A stretch of 64,000 nucleotides of DNA, from the NCBI GenBank assembly GCA_904063045.1, contig CAJFCJ010000005.1, positions 2,139,167 to 2,203,166 of the forward strand, written 5' to 3'. The notes below the pieces were generated by a model, which made no database searches, had not been told where the DNA came from, and saw only the letters and a list, made by a program, of their open reading frames with translations. The DNA comes from Dimorphilus gyrociliatus (taxonomy: Eukaryota > Annelida > Polychaeta > Dinophilidae). The translations under genes and the position numbers were made by a program. This document shows, piece after piece, positions 52,001 through 64,000 of the stretch (its first letter is position 1; the number at the start of each line of letters is the position of its first letter).

Positions 52001-55000
52001 TTATTATTCATAAACTTTTTGTATAGGCATTATTCGACGCGCTTTTTGGTCATCATACGTCAGTGAATAATTGAGTATTTTTTTCTCCATATGTAAATGT
52101 CTCAGTTATTGTATTGGGAGAACATTCTGAAAACCGCTCAAGTCCACTAATAGCTGCTATAGTCACGTTTTCTTCCTTTTCTTTTTCCGCATCTAGGATG
52201 CTCTATTCCGGCTCTTTTTCCACGCTAATGCGTCACAAATTCCCTCGGATAGTCCAGTCTGATGGTATATTTGTTTAGTGTTTCTAGGTTTCATCCAATA
52301 GGTGTTTATTAGACGATTAAGAAGAATAAAAAGTAGGCGTTGGAATTTTATGGAGTCTGGTGTACAGAGTGCATGCGCTGACAATAAAAGATTTATTGTC
52401 CTCCCCAACCTTTTATGTTTATGACCGTTTGTTTATCGATTTCTCTTCAGTTTTTTCTCCTATAACGTAGACTTTCCGAATAATTTAGTAGGATAAACAG
52501 CTGGAAATAGCCTGTTCGCACAGCTTTTACGCTTGATTAGTTTATACTTGAAAAGACTCGCTGTATTTTCAATTAACACCTCTTCAGATCGTGTATCGAT
52601 TAGTACTATTGATTTGAAATCGGACAATCTGATCCCTTGTCCATCTCAAGAGCAGCTGTACTGATGTAGTACTACGCTTGCCAGTTAATTTAAGAATTCG
52701 TTAACAATGGTTTATTCGATTAAAACTACAAAGCGATCAACTAACTAGACAAACAAACGCGAACTTCAGCATTAGGCGTCACGTACGATGGAATATCATT
52801 TACAAGTTCTTCAACGCCCCCTGGGGTCAAAAGGGTAATTTTTGTTGACGTCGTCTTTTTTTTACTCGTCAAAGGGGATTGAACAACGCTCATTTAGTAT
52901 GTTATTTGCTGTGTGCGTGATTTCCTTTGAAGCGTTCCGTCTGTCGATCGGCGTTTCTTGTTTTTTTATGCGGGTATGTTTGCGTTAGTCAGCCCGTGAG
53001 TAATTCGCGAGTATTTTTTTCCTAGACGCTCGCAGTCGTTAGGCCTATATTGAGTCCCCCCGTTTTCCTCACGGGATTACGGGATTGAGGGCGTAATCTA
53101 AACTTGGCGTGACATCGGAAGACGCCGGAGCTGTAAAAAAAAGAGGAAGGAAAGAAAAAAATATTACAAGTCATGGAATATACTGAAAATTTTAATTATC
53201 GTTTGAAATCCTGTTAGAATCCCAGTTGGGAGACATGGTTAGGCTTTATACTTTACTAATTGTCACGAAAAGATACTCAACGGGTGGTCTCACAAACGTG
53301 TACGTTAGAGAGGCGGTGTTATGTAACAACTTTGATGTTTTGAGAGATTTCAATGACCAAATGCTGAGTTTGAGTATGCGCTAATGAACGCTTGACATAT
53401 GTCATAGGACCTTTGGGACTTTCAATATGGTCGGATATTCCTATTGTTAAAATAAAACCATAGTTTCCTTAGGTACAATGTTTCTTTCCTTCAAGGCATG
53501 TTCCAATTGACGACAATTGACAATCATATTTAGTAGGCGTGTACTCGATTTTCACCTTTACCAACCGAGAACTACTTTCACTATTCTCCCACCCCCTAAT
53601 CTTCGGCACGGAATGTATTAACGGTTTTTCTTTTTCGTCCACTCCTTTAGAATTGATTAGGGACGGAAATTGGAACACTTGGGGTCCATGGTCCCAATGC
53701 AGTCGAACTTGTGGATTTGGAGAACAAGTGCGATACAGAGAGTGTGATAATCCTAAACCGGCCTTCACTGGAAAATACTGCAAGGGCAGAAACGAAGAAA
53801 AATTAGCCTGTGGTGGTAAACCGTGCGAAAGTAAGCATCTTTATAAGGCAGCTCTTTTCCCTAAATTAATTATTAACAATTTTCTTTCAAATAACAAAGA
53901 GACTCGCACTACTCCGAATGCCTTCGCTCTTTACACCCAAGATCCCCGTTGCAATTGCGGATGCGAAATTACGTCTCCGAATGGTGTAATACAAACATCA
54001 ACTTCGTGTGACAAAAGAGTATCTCAATGGATTCTTATCGCAGATAGGAATCAAGTTATCCACTTGATAATGTACTTATCCAGTGGAAACAATGGGAAAA
54101 GTCGGAGTTTAATTAGAGTAAGAGACGGTAGACGATCAGAAGACGATTTATTATTGGACTCAAGCGGCTACGATATTCCTAAAGAAGGAATTCCTAAAGT
54201 TGTTACCAGCAGTGGCAATAGCATGCTTATAGAAATTATATTGCCTTTATCAAATAACGTTGAAAATGAGGGTTTTATCGCGCACTACTCAATGAAAAGT
54301 AAGTTCTATTTTTTACTTTGTAATATAGCCTCTAAGAAAAAACTCATACCCCTAATTTATGGTATTTACTATAATTTTCCCTTTTCTTTATACTCAGAGA
54401 AAAATACAACAGCACCCAATAATGATGACAACAACAATCACGTAGATAATTCTCAATGGCGAAACGCCGTAGCTATAGTTGCTATATCATTATGCATCGT
54501 AATTATCGTCATCATTATAGCGACTGCTTTTCACGTTCGATTAAGGACAAAACACAAAAAGGAATTGAGAAAAAACCCTCTTTTGGTAAATGGAGAGATA
54601 CCGACGCCTAGCCAGTCGAGCGCCTCGAGCGCAGGTGCTACCCCAGCCACTCTGTCGCCAGTGAAGACTACCACTTCGCAAGGAGTGTCAGCCGGTGGTG
54701 GTGGTGGCGGTGGCTGCGAGGCGGGAAACGCAGAGAAAAGAGCCTCGTCTATGGGAGCGGGAGTAAAGGGGGCGCCTGTCGTCGGTAAACACGATGAACC
54801 CGTAAGAGGGCGTGCTTATCATAGGAAAAGTAGTGGGATGTCGCCATCTGGGCCTTGCCCTGTGCATAATTCTCCTTATCAAATTCAACAAGAGGAATTC
54901 TTACACCATTTCGAAAAGAAGCTCCATTCAGATAAACGTCAAAAGAAGAAAGATAAGCGGAAACATCGGTCCGGTACAATTAATGAAATTTACATTGACA

Positions 55001-55611
55001 CGCCGGAAATGAAGAAGACAGCTCGCCCGTACGTTCCTAGTCATTTACCCCCACTAGCACTGCAAGAAGATCTTTCCCCCTCTACTGCCGTATCGCCATC
55101 CATCGAGTGTATTCCAATGCAAGATTATCGTAAAAAACGACCACCAGCAATTGGCCGAGATGGGTCGAAGACTGAAGATAGCGACTTTCAGAATGCGAAC
55201 GTCTCCACAGACTGTTCAAATGTCTCGACGGATGGTAGTTGTAAACCTTCCGTAAGACCATTACCAATTCGGAGTGTATCACGTCCTGATGGTCAGAGTC
55301 CAGAAAATAGAATGGAAGGCGATCAAAACGCAAACACTCCTAACGGCTTAACACAGTTATCACCAGTCCTACAAAAATCAAAATTATTTCCGAGCGTTCC
55401 AACGACACCTGGAAGTCGTCGTACGACTCCCAGTGCTGATTACGAATATGACGATTACGTACCTCAAGTACCAAATAGTTATTTAGAGATGAATCATGGA
55501 CACTACACACTTTCTTGGTCCAAACCTCCTAAATGGGCAAAACCTCCACTTTCCGAAGGAACCAGTGAAACTAGTCTACCGATAAACGGAGTAGGTGAAA
55601 CTAATGCCTGA
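46010..55611 (+). CDS. THSD1: THSD1-like single-pass membrane protein (thrombospondin type 1 domain)
   Basis: Five exons: 46010-46067, 50867-51811, 53651-53830, 53900-54298, 54398-55611, giving 931 residues in frame. Exon 1 is a signal peptide (MKLVALLLIYSLCTIVQPTG). Exon 2 is an ectodomain of about 315 residues with sparse cysteines and beta-rich character. Exon 3 is a thrombospondin type 1 repeat (NWNTWGPWSQCSRTCGFGEQVRYREC), residues about 340-392, the same position as in human THSD1. Exon 4 looks like a CUB-type domain. Exon 5 starts with a short stalk and the helix AVAIVAISLCIVIIVIIIA (about 551-569), then a long cytoplasmic tail with a Gly run and basic, Ser/Pro-rich segments. THSD1 acts in endothelial adhesion through talin in vertebrates; the role here is open. 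The orthology call rests on layout and the TSP1 domain. Confidence 0.75.
46068..50866 (+). other. 4.8-kb first intron of THSD1-like gene
   Basis: By far the longest intron in the window; most others are 50-70 bp. No ORF above about 80 codons shows coding character, and the one at 50451-50699 looks like chance. The sequence is less AT-extreme than the surrounding intergenic DNA. It contains a full cAMP-response palindrome TGACGTCA (47471-47478), another GACGTCA (48712-48718), many TAATTA homeodomain-type cores, and a TATACTGTACAGTATA palindrome near 46750-46765. It is the best candidate for regulatory DNA in this window. Confidence 0.6.
51812..53650 (+). other. 1.8-kb intron of THSD1-like gene
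   Basis: The second-longest intron of the gene, between the ectodomain exon and the TSP1 exon. It starts with GTAAGT and ends with ctcctttag. No coding signal was found; the open frame running into exon 3 from 53539 is chance continuation without a start. Confidence 0.6.
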
Positions 55612-56964
55612 ATTAAAAAGTCTGATTTCGTTCACTTTAAGTTTTTTTGGCTGCCTTATTCCGCTTTATCGTGAGAAATTAACCCGTTTATTTTCTTTAT
55701 AAAAAAAATATGTGCTTAATTTGACAGTTTATTCTGCCTTGTTTTTTTTTTATTTATTGTTTTTCTTTCATCGTTAATGTAACCTGTAAAAAATTTGTTA
55801 TCTTTCAAGCAAATGAAGAAAAAGATTGTAAAGTGAGATACGAAGATAGAAAACGGAAGAAAAAAAACATAAGGAAAAAAAGTGAGAATAGATAGAATAA
55901 AATAAATTATTTATGCTTTGTAGTAAGCTATTAAAGTAGCCAAACACTACAAAATATCTACTACAATTGCTACCGCTACATTTCATAAATAAAGCAAGAA
56001 AAAAATGAAAAAAAAGAATTTCAGCTTCAGAGCACAAGAGACTTTTTTTTCTAATTCACAAAAGAAAACTTTCTATCTATACTACATGTTAAAACATTAT
56101 ATATATATATATATATATATATGCTGTATATACATATACTATTTTTCTTTTGCCGCAAAGTGTTCGCTATAGAAAATTGAAAAAAAATAATCTATATTTT
56201 TTTTACTGTTCTTTTTTTCTTCTTTGATGATAAAAGTGATGATTGAAAAAAAAAAGAAAGAAAACTAGAAAACAAAACAAAGAAAAGAAAATTCATAATT
56301 TATTCAATTATTATTTTTAGAAGAAAAAGAAAATAAAAACTCCACTCTATTATTATTCTTATCGTTATTATACATACAAAAACTTACACGTCATACATAT
56401 ATATATTACACAATCTTACGTAACATACAATGAAATGACATAATACTATATTGCTGCTGTTATTTAAAATCTTTGCTCCTGGAAAAATTTCCTCCTTGCT
56501 TTTTTTTTTATTTTTTTTTCATAATTTTCGTTCTAGACATGAGACAAATGTAATCTTTGGTTAGTTAATGGACGTAATGTTTTCATACTAGTTGTTTTAA
56601 ATCGTTCTGACTAGTAAGAGAGGACGTTTTAAGTGAACTGACACAAAAACAAATGAAAAAGAAAACTACCAAATATGTCATATACTGTTTGCACGCATAG
56701 TATATATATTCCATTTTTAGGGAATATAGAGACAGAAACACAAAGAAGAGAGAGACAAAAATCATTTACAAGCTTCTAGTTAAAATACGCGAAATGATTC
56801 AAAGTAGAGGGAAGATGTATCATTGAGAGTTTTAGCGAAGAGAAGTGATGTAGTTAATTAATTATAAGTTAATAAAAAATTAAACAAACAAATATAACTT
56901 TTAACAAGAAACAATTTAAAGTATACGAATTTTTTTTTATTGTTGGCTTTCTATCTTCCACCTC
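55612..56964. other. Convergent 3' flanks with microsatellite
   Basis: 1.35 kb between the THSD1-like stop and the homeobox stop. It is very AT-rich with A- and T-runs, an (AT)n tract at 56098-56122 followed by a TGCTGTATATACATATAC motif, and no supported gene. The 3' UTRs of both genes lie here. Confidence 0.6.
56098..56122. repeat. (AT)n microsatellite
   Basis: An uninterrupted AT dinucleotide run of about 24 bases in the 3' flank of the THSD1-like gene. Confidence 0.85.
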
Positions 56965-59193
56965 TCAGTTATCATTAAGCGTAGTAGGCTTAATATCAAT
57001 TGGTTTCATAGCATGATTAAAAGGGGAAGGGTCAACCTCCTCGTGGATTGAAGAGTTTAGAGGTGTATAAGGCTCTAATTTAACTGACGCGTAATGATGG
57101 GCTGGTATTTGATGTTGGTATGAGCCCATAGATGGCGTTGTTAGACCATGCATTGGATGGTGATAGTATGAACCATATCCTTGGGATGTTGCAATTGGAC
57201 TATTGGATCTCGAAGAACTATCTGTTTGATTCTTACCACCTTTTGCGTCCTTTTTCAGTTTAGCTCTCCTATTCTTAAACCAAACTCGAACGACTTCCTC
57301 CTTAAGACCTAATTGGGTAGCTATCTCCTCACGTTGATAGAAATCGGGATACTTTTGTTCACCGAACATAGTTTCTAGACTTTCCAATTGCTGCTTTGTG
57401 AATGAAGTTCTATTTCTACGAGCTCTTCTCGTTGGTCTCTCTCCATTCTCATCGGGACTCTCTTCCTCTTCGCCTCTAGGCGATTTCTTATCAGTTGAAA
57501 ATGTATTCAATACTTTACGGCTACTGCATTCAGTTCCGTTAAAAGACGCCTCATACGAGGGCGTTTGTCCGACATAGGCGCAACCTGTGTAATACGACGA
57601 TCTAGACGTAGCGTAATCGTTTGGATAGGAAGGTCTACTTCCGTTTGTAGAGTATGTATTAAAACTCGAATAGTGAGCAACATCCCAATCCTTTTTCGCT
57701 AATGGCGGAGAGAATACATCGGCAGGATAATAACTCGCGGAATAGTCGGGTGAGAGATAGGAATCAATTCTTGGCGAAGGAAAAATTCCATTGTGAGGAA
57801 ATTCCGAAAAGTTGTGTGCAGAGGTCATAGCTAAGGAGGATTCAGATTGAGTTGTCCTTTGTAGGTTCATCAATTCGGGTGCGGTAGCCGGATCTAATGT
57901 GGCTATACTCTGTAAACAAAGAAAAGAAAAAAGATCAAGAGCGGCAAATATATTTACTCCTTCTTTATTCTAATAAATAGCCAGAATATTTAGCGAACTA
58001 TACACTTCATTAAACCAATAAGAGTCTATATCATTCGATGGCTGAAAGCTTACCTTTGTTGTGGCTTTCAAACGCCGCAATCTTGTTTAGACACGCTACC
58101 GAATTATTGCCGAATTAAAGAAAACTCTATATACAGTATATAAAAACTTTTGTACAATAAGGTTAAAACAAGAAGACGTTGACGGAGAAATGAGAGAAGA
58201 AAAAGAAGAAAAACAACAACAAGAACAAGAATAAACGTAAAACATTAAACAGAAAAGAAAACAAATACAGACGAAAACAATTTCAATCACTACCCAAACA
58301 ACAAATGGCGTATTTAAATCTCTCTAGTGTAGATATTCTAGACACACCCCTAACGGATGGAAAGAGGGGATTGAATGAAAAAGAGAAATCCTCTAGTTGA
58401 CAACCCCTATTGATAGTCTCTTTTTGTTCTTACTTTGACGCCAATTACCAAAGGGATTTTACGTTTAGTATACAATTAACTACTTATTTATTTGCAATAT
58501 TATGTAAAAACAAAAAATACGGAAATAAAAGGACAGCATTATTCCCATTTAATATAAAAAAAAGTAATAGTAATAAGTCTATAAAGTGTCAATATATGAC
58601 TTACTTAGGAAGCTTACGTCTAACGTAAACAAACATTTTGAGCGAAAGGACGGATTATTGTCAAGTGCTTTATGTGGATTGGTGATGATCTTCGTATTGT
58701 CACCTTATTACTAAAAGCTTAGTATTATCTATATAAGAGCTGGCTTAAATATTTAGTTAACACGTTTATGTTTTCATAATATGATTGTAAATATTAGGAA
58801 TTGAAGAAAATCTTACAAAGAAAAAACACTTCCAATATATCACAAAGCGGCATAAACGTTCTTCCTTCGTCTCTAATAACAACAACTATATACCAGACAT
58901 ACTTAATGTCTCGCCTTATTATATACAGTATATAGTTTATATACAGTATTACAGTCTTTGTTTACTTGTAAAGGTAGTAAAGTAATATTCAATAAAACTA
59001 TATATCTTATATAGCTATACAAATCTTAATAATGGAAATAGACCATTTTTTGTCTTTTTTTCTTAAACAAACAAATACAAACCTGAGAAAATAGTGTACT
59101 TGACGATGATAGATTTGCAGCCATATCTTCTTTTATCGGAGATGAAGATGGGGAGGTAAGTTTCGACTTATCCATTCCTTCTTCAACAGACAT
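56965..59193 (-). CDS. Paired-like homeobox transcription factor with Lys50
   Basis: Two exons on minus: 59193-59083 (37 codons, [14 protein letters not shown] ...) and 57909-56965, giving 351 residues. The homeodomain at about residues 197-256 starts [19 protein letters not shown] and ends [12 protein letters not shown]. Lys at position 50 places it with bicoid-type specificity (Otx, Gsc, Pitx), which recognises TAATCC-like sites. Helix 1 and 2 ([19 protein letters not shown]) are nearest to Gsc and Otx but clearly distinct, so the gene may be a lineage-specific member. No OAR, eh1 or paired domain is visible. The N-terminal part is Tyr/Ser-rich, and an acidic run [11 protein letters not shown] precedes the homeodomain. 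A 1.2-kb intron carries TATACAGTATA motifs. Confidence 0.85.
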
Positions 59194-59234
59194 TTTCTAT
59201 TGGTTTTTTCAATAAAGAATTAATTTAAACCATG

Positions 59235-59235
<1 letters not shown>

Positions 59236-59265
<30 letters not shown>

Positions 59266-59367
59266 CACATACATATATCATTTATGTTATACATTTGTAT
59301 ATATATATAGTTATATATATATATATATATATACATATACATAAGCATATATATATATATATATATC
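59236..59367. repeat. (TA)n tracts upstream of homeobox gene
   Basis: Three separated AT dinucleotide runs (about 59236-59262, 59317-59330 and 59346-59366), spaced by ACATATAC-like sequence, immediately 5' of the homeobox start codon. Confidence 0.8.
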
Positions 59368-59369
59368 TA

Positions 59370-61635
59370 ATTCTTTTGTTGTTTTTCCAAAAGATAATCA
59401 AGCTTTCCTAATGTTTTCTCTTCCAATATGTTAAGAAAGCTAAGAGACTTTTGACAAAAAGAGCACGGAAGAAAGTGATTAGCCAATATATTGAAACCGA
59501 ACAGTCTATAATCCTTATGAACTAGCACGAGAGATTTAACGTAAGTCGGCAAAGAAGGCGTATTGAAATCTCCGTCATGCGTCGGCTGACTACGTCATTT
59601 AGACTGGTATAGCAATTAAATATAGGCCTAACCGTGTCTTATCTCTAAGCCGCTTTGTAGTTATATAATGACCGGGGGACAATAGGGTAACGAGCGCGAA
59701 TTCTAAACGATTGTTCGAGTGTGGGAGACTGTCCGAATGAAGAGCGTCAAGCTGCGTCGGTTTCTATTAAAAAGTTAGAATAGGGGAATTGAAAATATAC
59801 AGCATATATATAAATATATATATATACAGTATATATAAAATAGTATATACTACAGAGTATAAAGGTATAATGGAAACCATAAACGCGTGTACGAACGCGT
59901 CCGGCGCAATCGGCTTTGTTCTCATTTGACGGATAATTTTAACGAAGCACGCGTCGAAAACGTAACCGAATATCACAATGGACATCACGAGCCTTCAAAA
60001 AAAAGTTTTTTGCGTAATAGTTGGGTTTATTTTTCTTTTATTTTTATAATCTCTCTATCTGTACCTACTTTCTGTCTATCCCTTTTGAACGGATGATTAT
60101 TTTTCTTTCTTTTATATTTTTTAGTTTACCGCCCACTACCCTTCCCCTTTTTATTCAATAGTTCTACTAACAACAGGCGAAGGGGGGGGAGGGCAATACA
60201 GAGGGGAGAGAGAGAGAGAGAGAGAGAGAAGTGTATGCGAAAAGTTAGAGGGCAAGAAACAATAAAACGAATAAAAAAAGGTGAAATCCGTAGCAGTTTT
60301 GTACTTTTAAAGGTCAAATAATTATTATATACTCAATACTGTCCAAATATCGATATTGGTAGTCTATTTGTCTCTTCCTATGACGTTTACACTAATAATC
60401 TCTAAGGAGAAAGAAGAAGAGAAAAGAAAAAACCCTAACTAATCCAAGTTTTTGTGGCATAAAAATATTACTTAAAAAGACCATTGAGAAAAATATCAAG
60501 CAAGAAAAAAATGGTCAAAAACTAGAACATAATAGATTTCTTTAAAACGTTGATTATTGGCATTAATCGATTGTAATAATTAATAATTACTATTATAAGA
60601 TATTAAAGTAATTGAATATTGGGGCGGGTATCGGCCAAGGTAATTTATGACTACCGTTTTATACTTTAAACTTGTAATAATGGTAATAATAATAATAAAG
60701 AAAAGTATACTTTGTTCCTTTTAGAATATACAAAAAAGAGATTTTTGAATGATTTTCGTCATGGTTAAGAGTCTTTTAAGCATAAATTATTATAACTTGT
60801 ACATATATCTGGTATTAATTTTATATACATATACTGTATACTGTATTTACTTTATATTATATACTTGTAAATTCTCGATAGGGTTTACTTAAGATTAGAG
60901 AAAATCCGCAAATCAACTTACCAAAACTTCAATCATCTGCAATTGAAAATCAACTAATAATATTGTATGTAAACGTAAGGATTGTTGAAAATTGTCTTAT
61001 AATATAATCAGATTAGAATACTTACTATGTTCAACCAATGCTCCTTTTCACCACTTTTCCTTTAGATTAATCAAAGATAAAACGGTAAAAATCTTCTCTA
61101 ATCTCTTTTTTTTCTTCTTCTTTTCTATCTACGTTCTTTCTCTTTTCTTATCTTCTAGTGATACTTTCAATTTCAGAATTTTTACTTTACGTCTCTTTTC
61201 GACTTTTTCTCTCCAAAGATAGCATGAAAAATAAACTTAAACGTATATATATATGCTCTCCTAACGCAGTGTGACGCCTAGCACATGACGCCGGTGACGC
61301 CCAACTCGCAACGGACACGCGATTAGTTCTCATAATCCCCCGCGCGTGGATTAGTTAAACGGCGAGTGGACGCCCAAGTGAATGCGCTAAGAGTCCGCTC
61401 AATCAATTTCACTATCACACAAAAAGGGGAAATATCTAAAGTGTTCTACTGGTTTAAAGACTGCTTCAAAAGATCTATTTACTACGCTGATTACTGTGTA
61501 TGACTCGAAAATTTTGGTCAGAAAATGAATTAATAACAGTTAACTGATAACAGATAACCAGTTGTAAGATATATATTGTATACTTTATACTGTATAAATA
61601 CATAGTCCGTGAATCGATAGTGTTGAATATTAGCT
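59370..61635. other. Intergenic, homeobox 5' flank
   Basis: 2.3 kb with no supported gene. It holds a GA-rich microsatellite (separate entry), several TATACAGTATA-type motifs (about 59831, 60834 and 61590), and a GC-richer patch at 61265-61395 (gtgacgcctagcacatgacgccggtgacgccc) with three GTGACGCC/TGACGCC copies, a likely promoter block. Small open stretches here are low-complexity. Confidence 0.5.
60204..60229. repeat. (GA)n microsatellite
   Basis: A GAGAGA run of about 26 bases, next to a G-run at 60183-60192. Confidence 0.85.
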
Positions 61636-62357
61636 ATGAATTCAAGAGCATTATTGATAGCTTTGTTTATCCTTTTAAATATTTCTCTAATTGATGCACA
61701 ACTAGGAGATTCATGGTACTCGCAAGTCGATGAATTAAATAGTCAAAGAGCAACCATAAACTGTACTTTTCCAGAAGAATATAACAAAGCTGACAGAGAA
61801 TATTGGATTTTACCGAATGGAACGCAATTGCGTATACGTAAGTAGATAAAATATTATACAAAAAATGCTATATAACTATTGACGTTGCATATTCATTTTA
61901 GCATCGGTAAATGGTCGATTTCAGGTTGAAGATGACGGTAATTTAACTATAAATACCGTACAAAAGTTAGATCTTGGAGTCTATTATTGCGTTTTTACAA
62001 ACGATACGAATATTAGGCTAATTAAGCGTGGAATCAATATTAATGGTTAACTTTTCAATTCTTTATTCCTTTATCATTCTCATTATTACTGTCTTTATGA
62101 AAAAAGGTCCTTATTTTATTTCAACGTGGAGTGTATACCGTAAAAGTACGATAATTGGATGTTCGGCTTTTGGAGGATATATATTTCTTGCACTTTGTAC
62201 AGCTCTACTATATCGTTTTAGATGGCAAGGAGATAAAGAAGACGAAGATCCATATAATTTTAATGGTGAAATAAATCAGGCCTATTTAAGAGATATACCT
62301 ATCGAGAGACTAGGGCCACCACTTGATAAAGCTGACTACGACACAACTCGTATGTAA
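61636..62357 (+). CDS. Small one-Ig-domain type I membrane protein
   Basis: Three exons, 61636-61837, 61902-62045 and 62107-62357, give 198 residues. Residues 1-21 are a signal peptide. One immunoglobulin domain follows: ATINCTF (B-strand Cys), YWILPNG (Trp), and the F-strand LDLGVYYCVF, with an intron inside the domain. A juxtamembrane segment then leads to the helix SAFGGYIFLALCTALLY and a short cytoplasmic tail of about 45 residues starting RFRWQGDKEDEDPYNF and ending DYDTTRM; tyrosines there could be signalling sites, but no ITAM or ITIM is clear. Two NxT/S sites are in the Ig domain. Such proteins act in adhesion or as small receptors; I recognise no specific family. Confidence 0.75.
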
Positions 62358-62797
62358 ATGAAGATTTTATATATATATCTATTTGTATATACAGTATAAA
62401 TTTATATATGTTATATACAAGCAAAAGTAGAATAAACACAAAATTCTAATGAAGAAAATAGACTTTATAATTAAATTTTGTAAGATTTTTATCTCTTTAA
62501 TCAAGAATAACAAAAAGATCATGACAAATTTTTATATCAATTCGCTTTTTTTTTCTCTTCTTTTCCTCTTCTCTCGATTTATTATTTTCATATTGGTTTC
62601 GTTTTAAACAATCGTTTGAACAAAACAAAAAAAAACAAGTATTGAGAACAACCCAGAGAGATAGAGAGAAAAAGTGATGAATAAATGAGAGAGAGGGAGA
62701 GAGAGAGAGAAAGAGAGAGATAGAATGTTAACCAGACACTGTAATTTTGAGAGAGAGAGAGAGAAAGAAAGAGAAAAAACAATGACAAAGAAATCTC
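62358..62797. other. Convergent 3' region with GA microsatellites
   Basis: 440 bp between the Ig-protein stop and the ALG5 stop. It contains a TATACAGTATA motif at about 62388-62398 and two GA-rich tracts, 62685-62720 and 62748-62776. Confidence 0.7.
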
Positions 62798-64000
62798 CTA
62801 AGATCTACGGCGGATTTCATTGAAATCGATTGGTAAAATTTTCCACACTCCTAGGCTATACCTGAAAAGAAGAAGAAAAGAAAATAAAGAGATATTTTTG
62901 GATAATAAAACTAATTACTAGTCCGTAATAGACCCACCTTAATCGGATTGCTACGATATCTTTACCCATTTGTAACCAACTAAAGATCGGAACAATTTTA
63001 GATCCTTCAATCTCTGTCCAAGTTACTGGAACTTCGTCAATAGGTATACGTAATTGTTCGGCAACGTGTAAAAGATCAACATCGAACGCCCTATAAATGA
63101 AAATAAAGTTTCATTTTAATAGAATTAATAAAATACTCGAATAAAAAAGAAAGACATATGATGATATAATAATAATAACCATCTATCTACATGCATTATC
63201 CTAAATAATACACTGGCTGCAGGTCTTGTCAATAATTTAAATCCGCATTGGGTATCTTTTATGGATTTGACGCAAAAAAGCCATACAATCAGGTGAAATC
63301 CTTTCATGAGTATAGTTCTAAAAAAGGAACGCTAAAAATAAAGTATGGGGATAAAAGATTCTCAGTTAGTCATTATTGCTCAAGATTAAAGATATTATAA
63401 TGTTCTTACCGATGCTATTGCCTCCTTCTCTAAATGAGCTCTAGAACCGCATGCTATAGCCATTTCCTCCTTTCATTTAGGTTAAAACAATAATTATATT
63501 AATAAGCATATTATTTATAAAAGTGTGAATATTACTTTATGTTTTGTTTGAATTTCTCTAATTAATTTATCTAATTTTTGTATATCAGAAAATTTTGTTG
63601 CGCCATCGGCGTCAGCAAAGAGTATGTAGCGCCCCCTAGATACGAATGCCCCCTATTAGAAATAGAAGAAAATAAAATAATTATATTAATAGAAATTTTT
63701 CAGAATAGTTCTTATAGTTAATTATTTCTTTATAAATAAATCAAACCATTCTAATTGCGCCACCTTTTCCTCTATTTTCAACGAGTGTTAGAACACGAAA
63801 TTTATCTGTTCCGTATTTTTTGCTATAAGATCTTGCAATCTGTATAAATATTAGAAATAATTTATTCTTTATTTATTTAAATAAGTTCTATTCTATATTT
63901 AGATACAAATTTGTAAATATTTAATACAAACGTTTGTAGTTTTATCCGAGCTTCCGTCATCAACGACTATTATTTCAAAGCCAGACTTTTCATCTGCATT
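62798..64000 (-). CDS. ALG5: Dolichyl-phosphate beta-glucosyltransferase, 5'-truncated
   Basis: At least seven exons on minus, the first cut by the window end. Readable segments: FEIIVVDDGSSDKT (GT-A nucleotide-binding start, about 63980-63935), VLTLVENRGKGGAIRM, YILFADADGATKFSDI (the DxD motif), AIACGSRAHLEKEAIAS, LMKGFHLIVWLFCVKSIKDTQCGFKLL, PVTWTEIEGSKIVPIFSWLQMGKDI, and the end YSLGVWKILPID with TAG at 62798. These match ALG5 of animals throughout. The enzyme makes dolichyl-phosphate-glucose on the ER membrane for the last steps of N-glycan precursor assembly. The N-terminal membrane anchor lies outside the window. Confidence 0.95.

Noticed and set aside
53539-53650. Longer N-terminal extension of the TSP1 exon
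   Set aside because: The open frame upstream of 53651 follows no start codon and ends in a good acceptor ctcctttag; the TSP1 exon joins the ectodomain exon in phase.
59236-59367. Clustered TA runs as a possible CRISPR-like or satellite array
   Set aside because: Simple dinucleotide microsatellite with irregular spacing; no repeat-spacer structure, and the genome is animal.
60126-60317. Ser/Leu-rich minus ORF
   Set aside because: Produced by the GA microsatellite (SLSLSL repeat); no coding evidence. The same holds for 62588-62788.

Overview
This window is animal nuclear DNA: intron-containing, AT-rich and gene-dense. Most introns are 50-70 bp with GT..AG ends (two look like GC..AG), and many intergenic gaps are below 1 kb. 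The gene set is metazoan: a WDR13 orthologue, MORC2, ARAP, MCM3, TTC6, a THSD1-like receptor, ALG5, a K50 paired-like homeobox gene and DBH-like copper monooxygenases in tandem. Short introns, short intergenic gaps and compact genes suggest a small-genome spiralian such as a miniature annelid (Dimorphilus-like). That placement is inferred from style, not proved by any single sequence.

Layout. 1-7.7 kb: three tandem MOXD1/DBH-like monooxygenase genes on +; the first is cut by the window edge and is intron-free where its neighbours have many introns. 8.3-8.7 kb: a protein-like minus-strand stretch of unclear status. 8.9-12.6 kb (+): an acidic unknown protein, WDR13, and a small single-exon winged-helix protein that looks like a reduced IRF DNA-binding domain. 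12.8-15.7 kb (-): MORC2. 16.5-19.0 kb (+): an unknown nuclear-looking protein whose C-terminal part resembles a transposon-associated domain. 19.1-26.8 kb (-): ARAP (SAM, PH, ArfGAP, RhoGAP, PH). 27.6-30.8 kb (+): MCM3, with a textbook E2F site just before its start codon. 31.0-33.7 kb (-): a C1-RhoGAP module without the catalytic arginine, next to, and in phase with, exons for a signal peptide, ectodomain and transmembrane helix. 34.3-42.7 kb (+): TTC6. 44.3-45.6 kb (+): an atypical short-chain dehydrogenase/epimerase. 46.0-55.6 kb (+): a THSD1-like single-pass receptor with a 4.8-kb first intron, the longest intron here. 57.0-59.2 kb (-): a K50 paired-like homeobox gene. 61.6-62.4 kb (+): a small one-Ig-domain membrane protein. 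62.8 kb to the end (-): ALG5, cut at its 5' end.

The most promising unusual object is the 31.0-33.7 kb locus. If its two halves are one gene, as the exon phases allow, it would encode a receptor-like, single-pass membrane protein with a cytoplasmic C1 plus pseudo-RhoGAP, related to RACGAP1 in its cytoplasmic part. One splice acceptor in that join is weak and decides the issue. Other items worth following are the intron-free monooxygenase copy, the IRF-like protein with only two of five signature tryptophans, the TE-like domain in the unknown gene, and a recurrent palindromic TATACAGTATA/TATACTGTATA motif dispersed through introns and intergenic DNA.

Exon borders were read by eye from GT/AG signals, reading frame and family similarity. 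Where all exons are listed their lengths sum to a whole number of codons.
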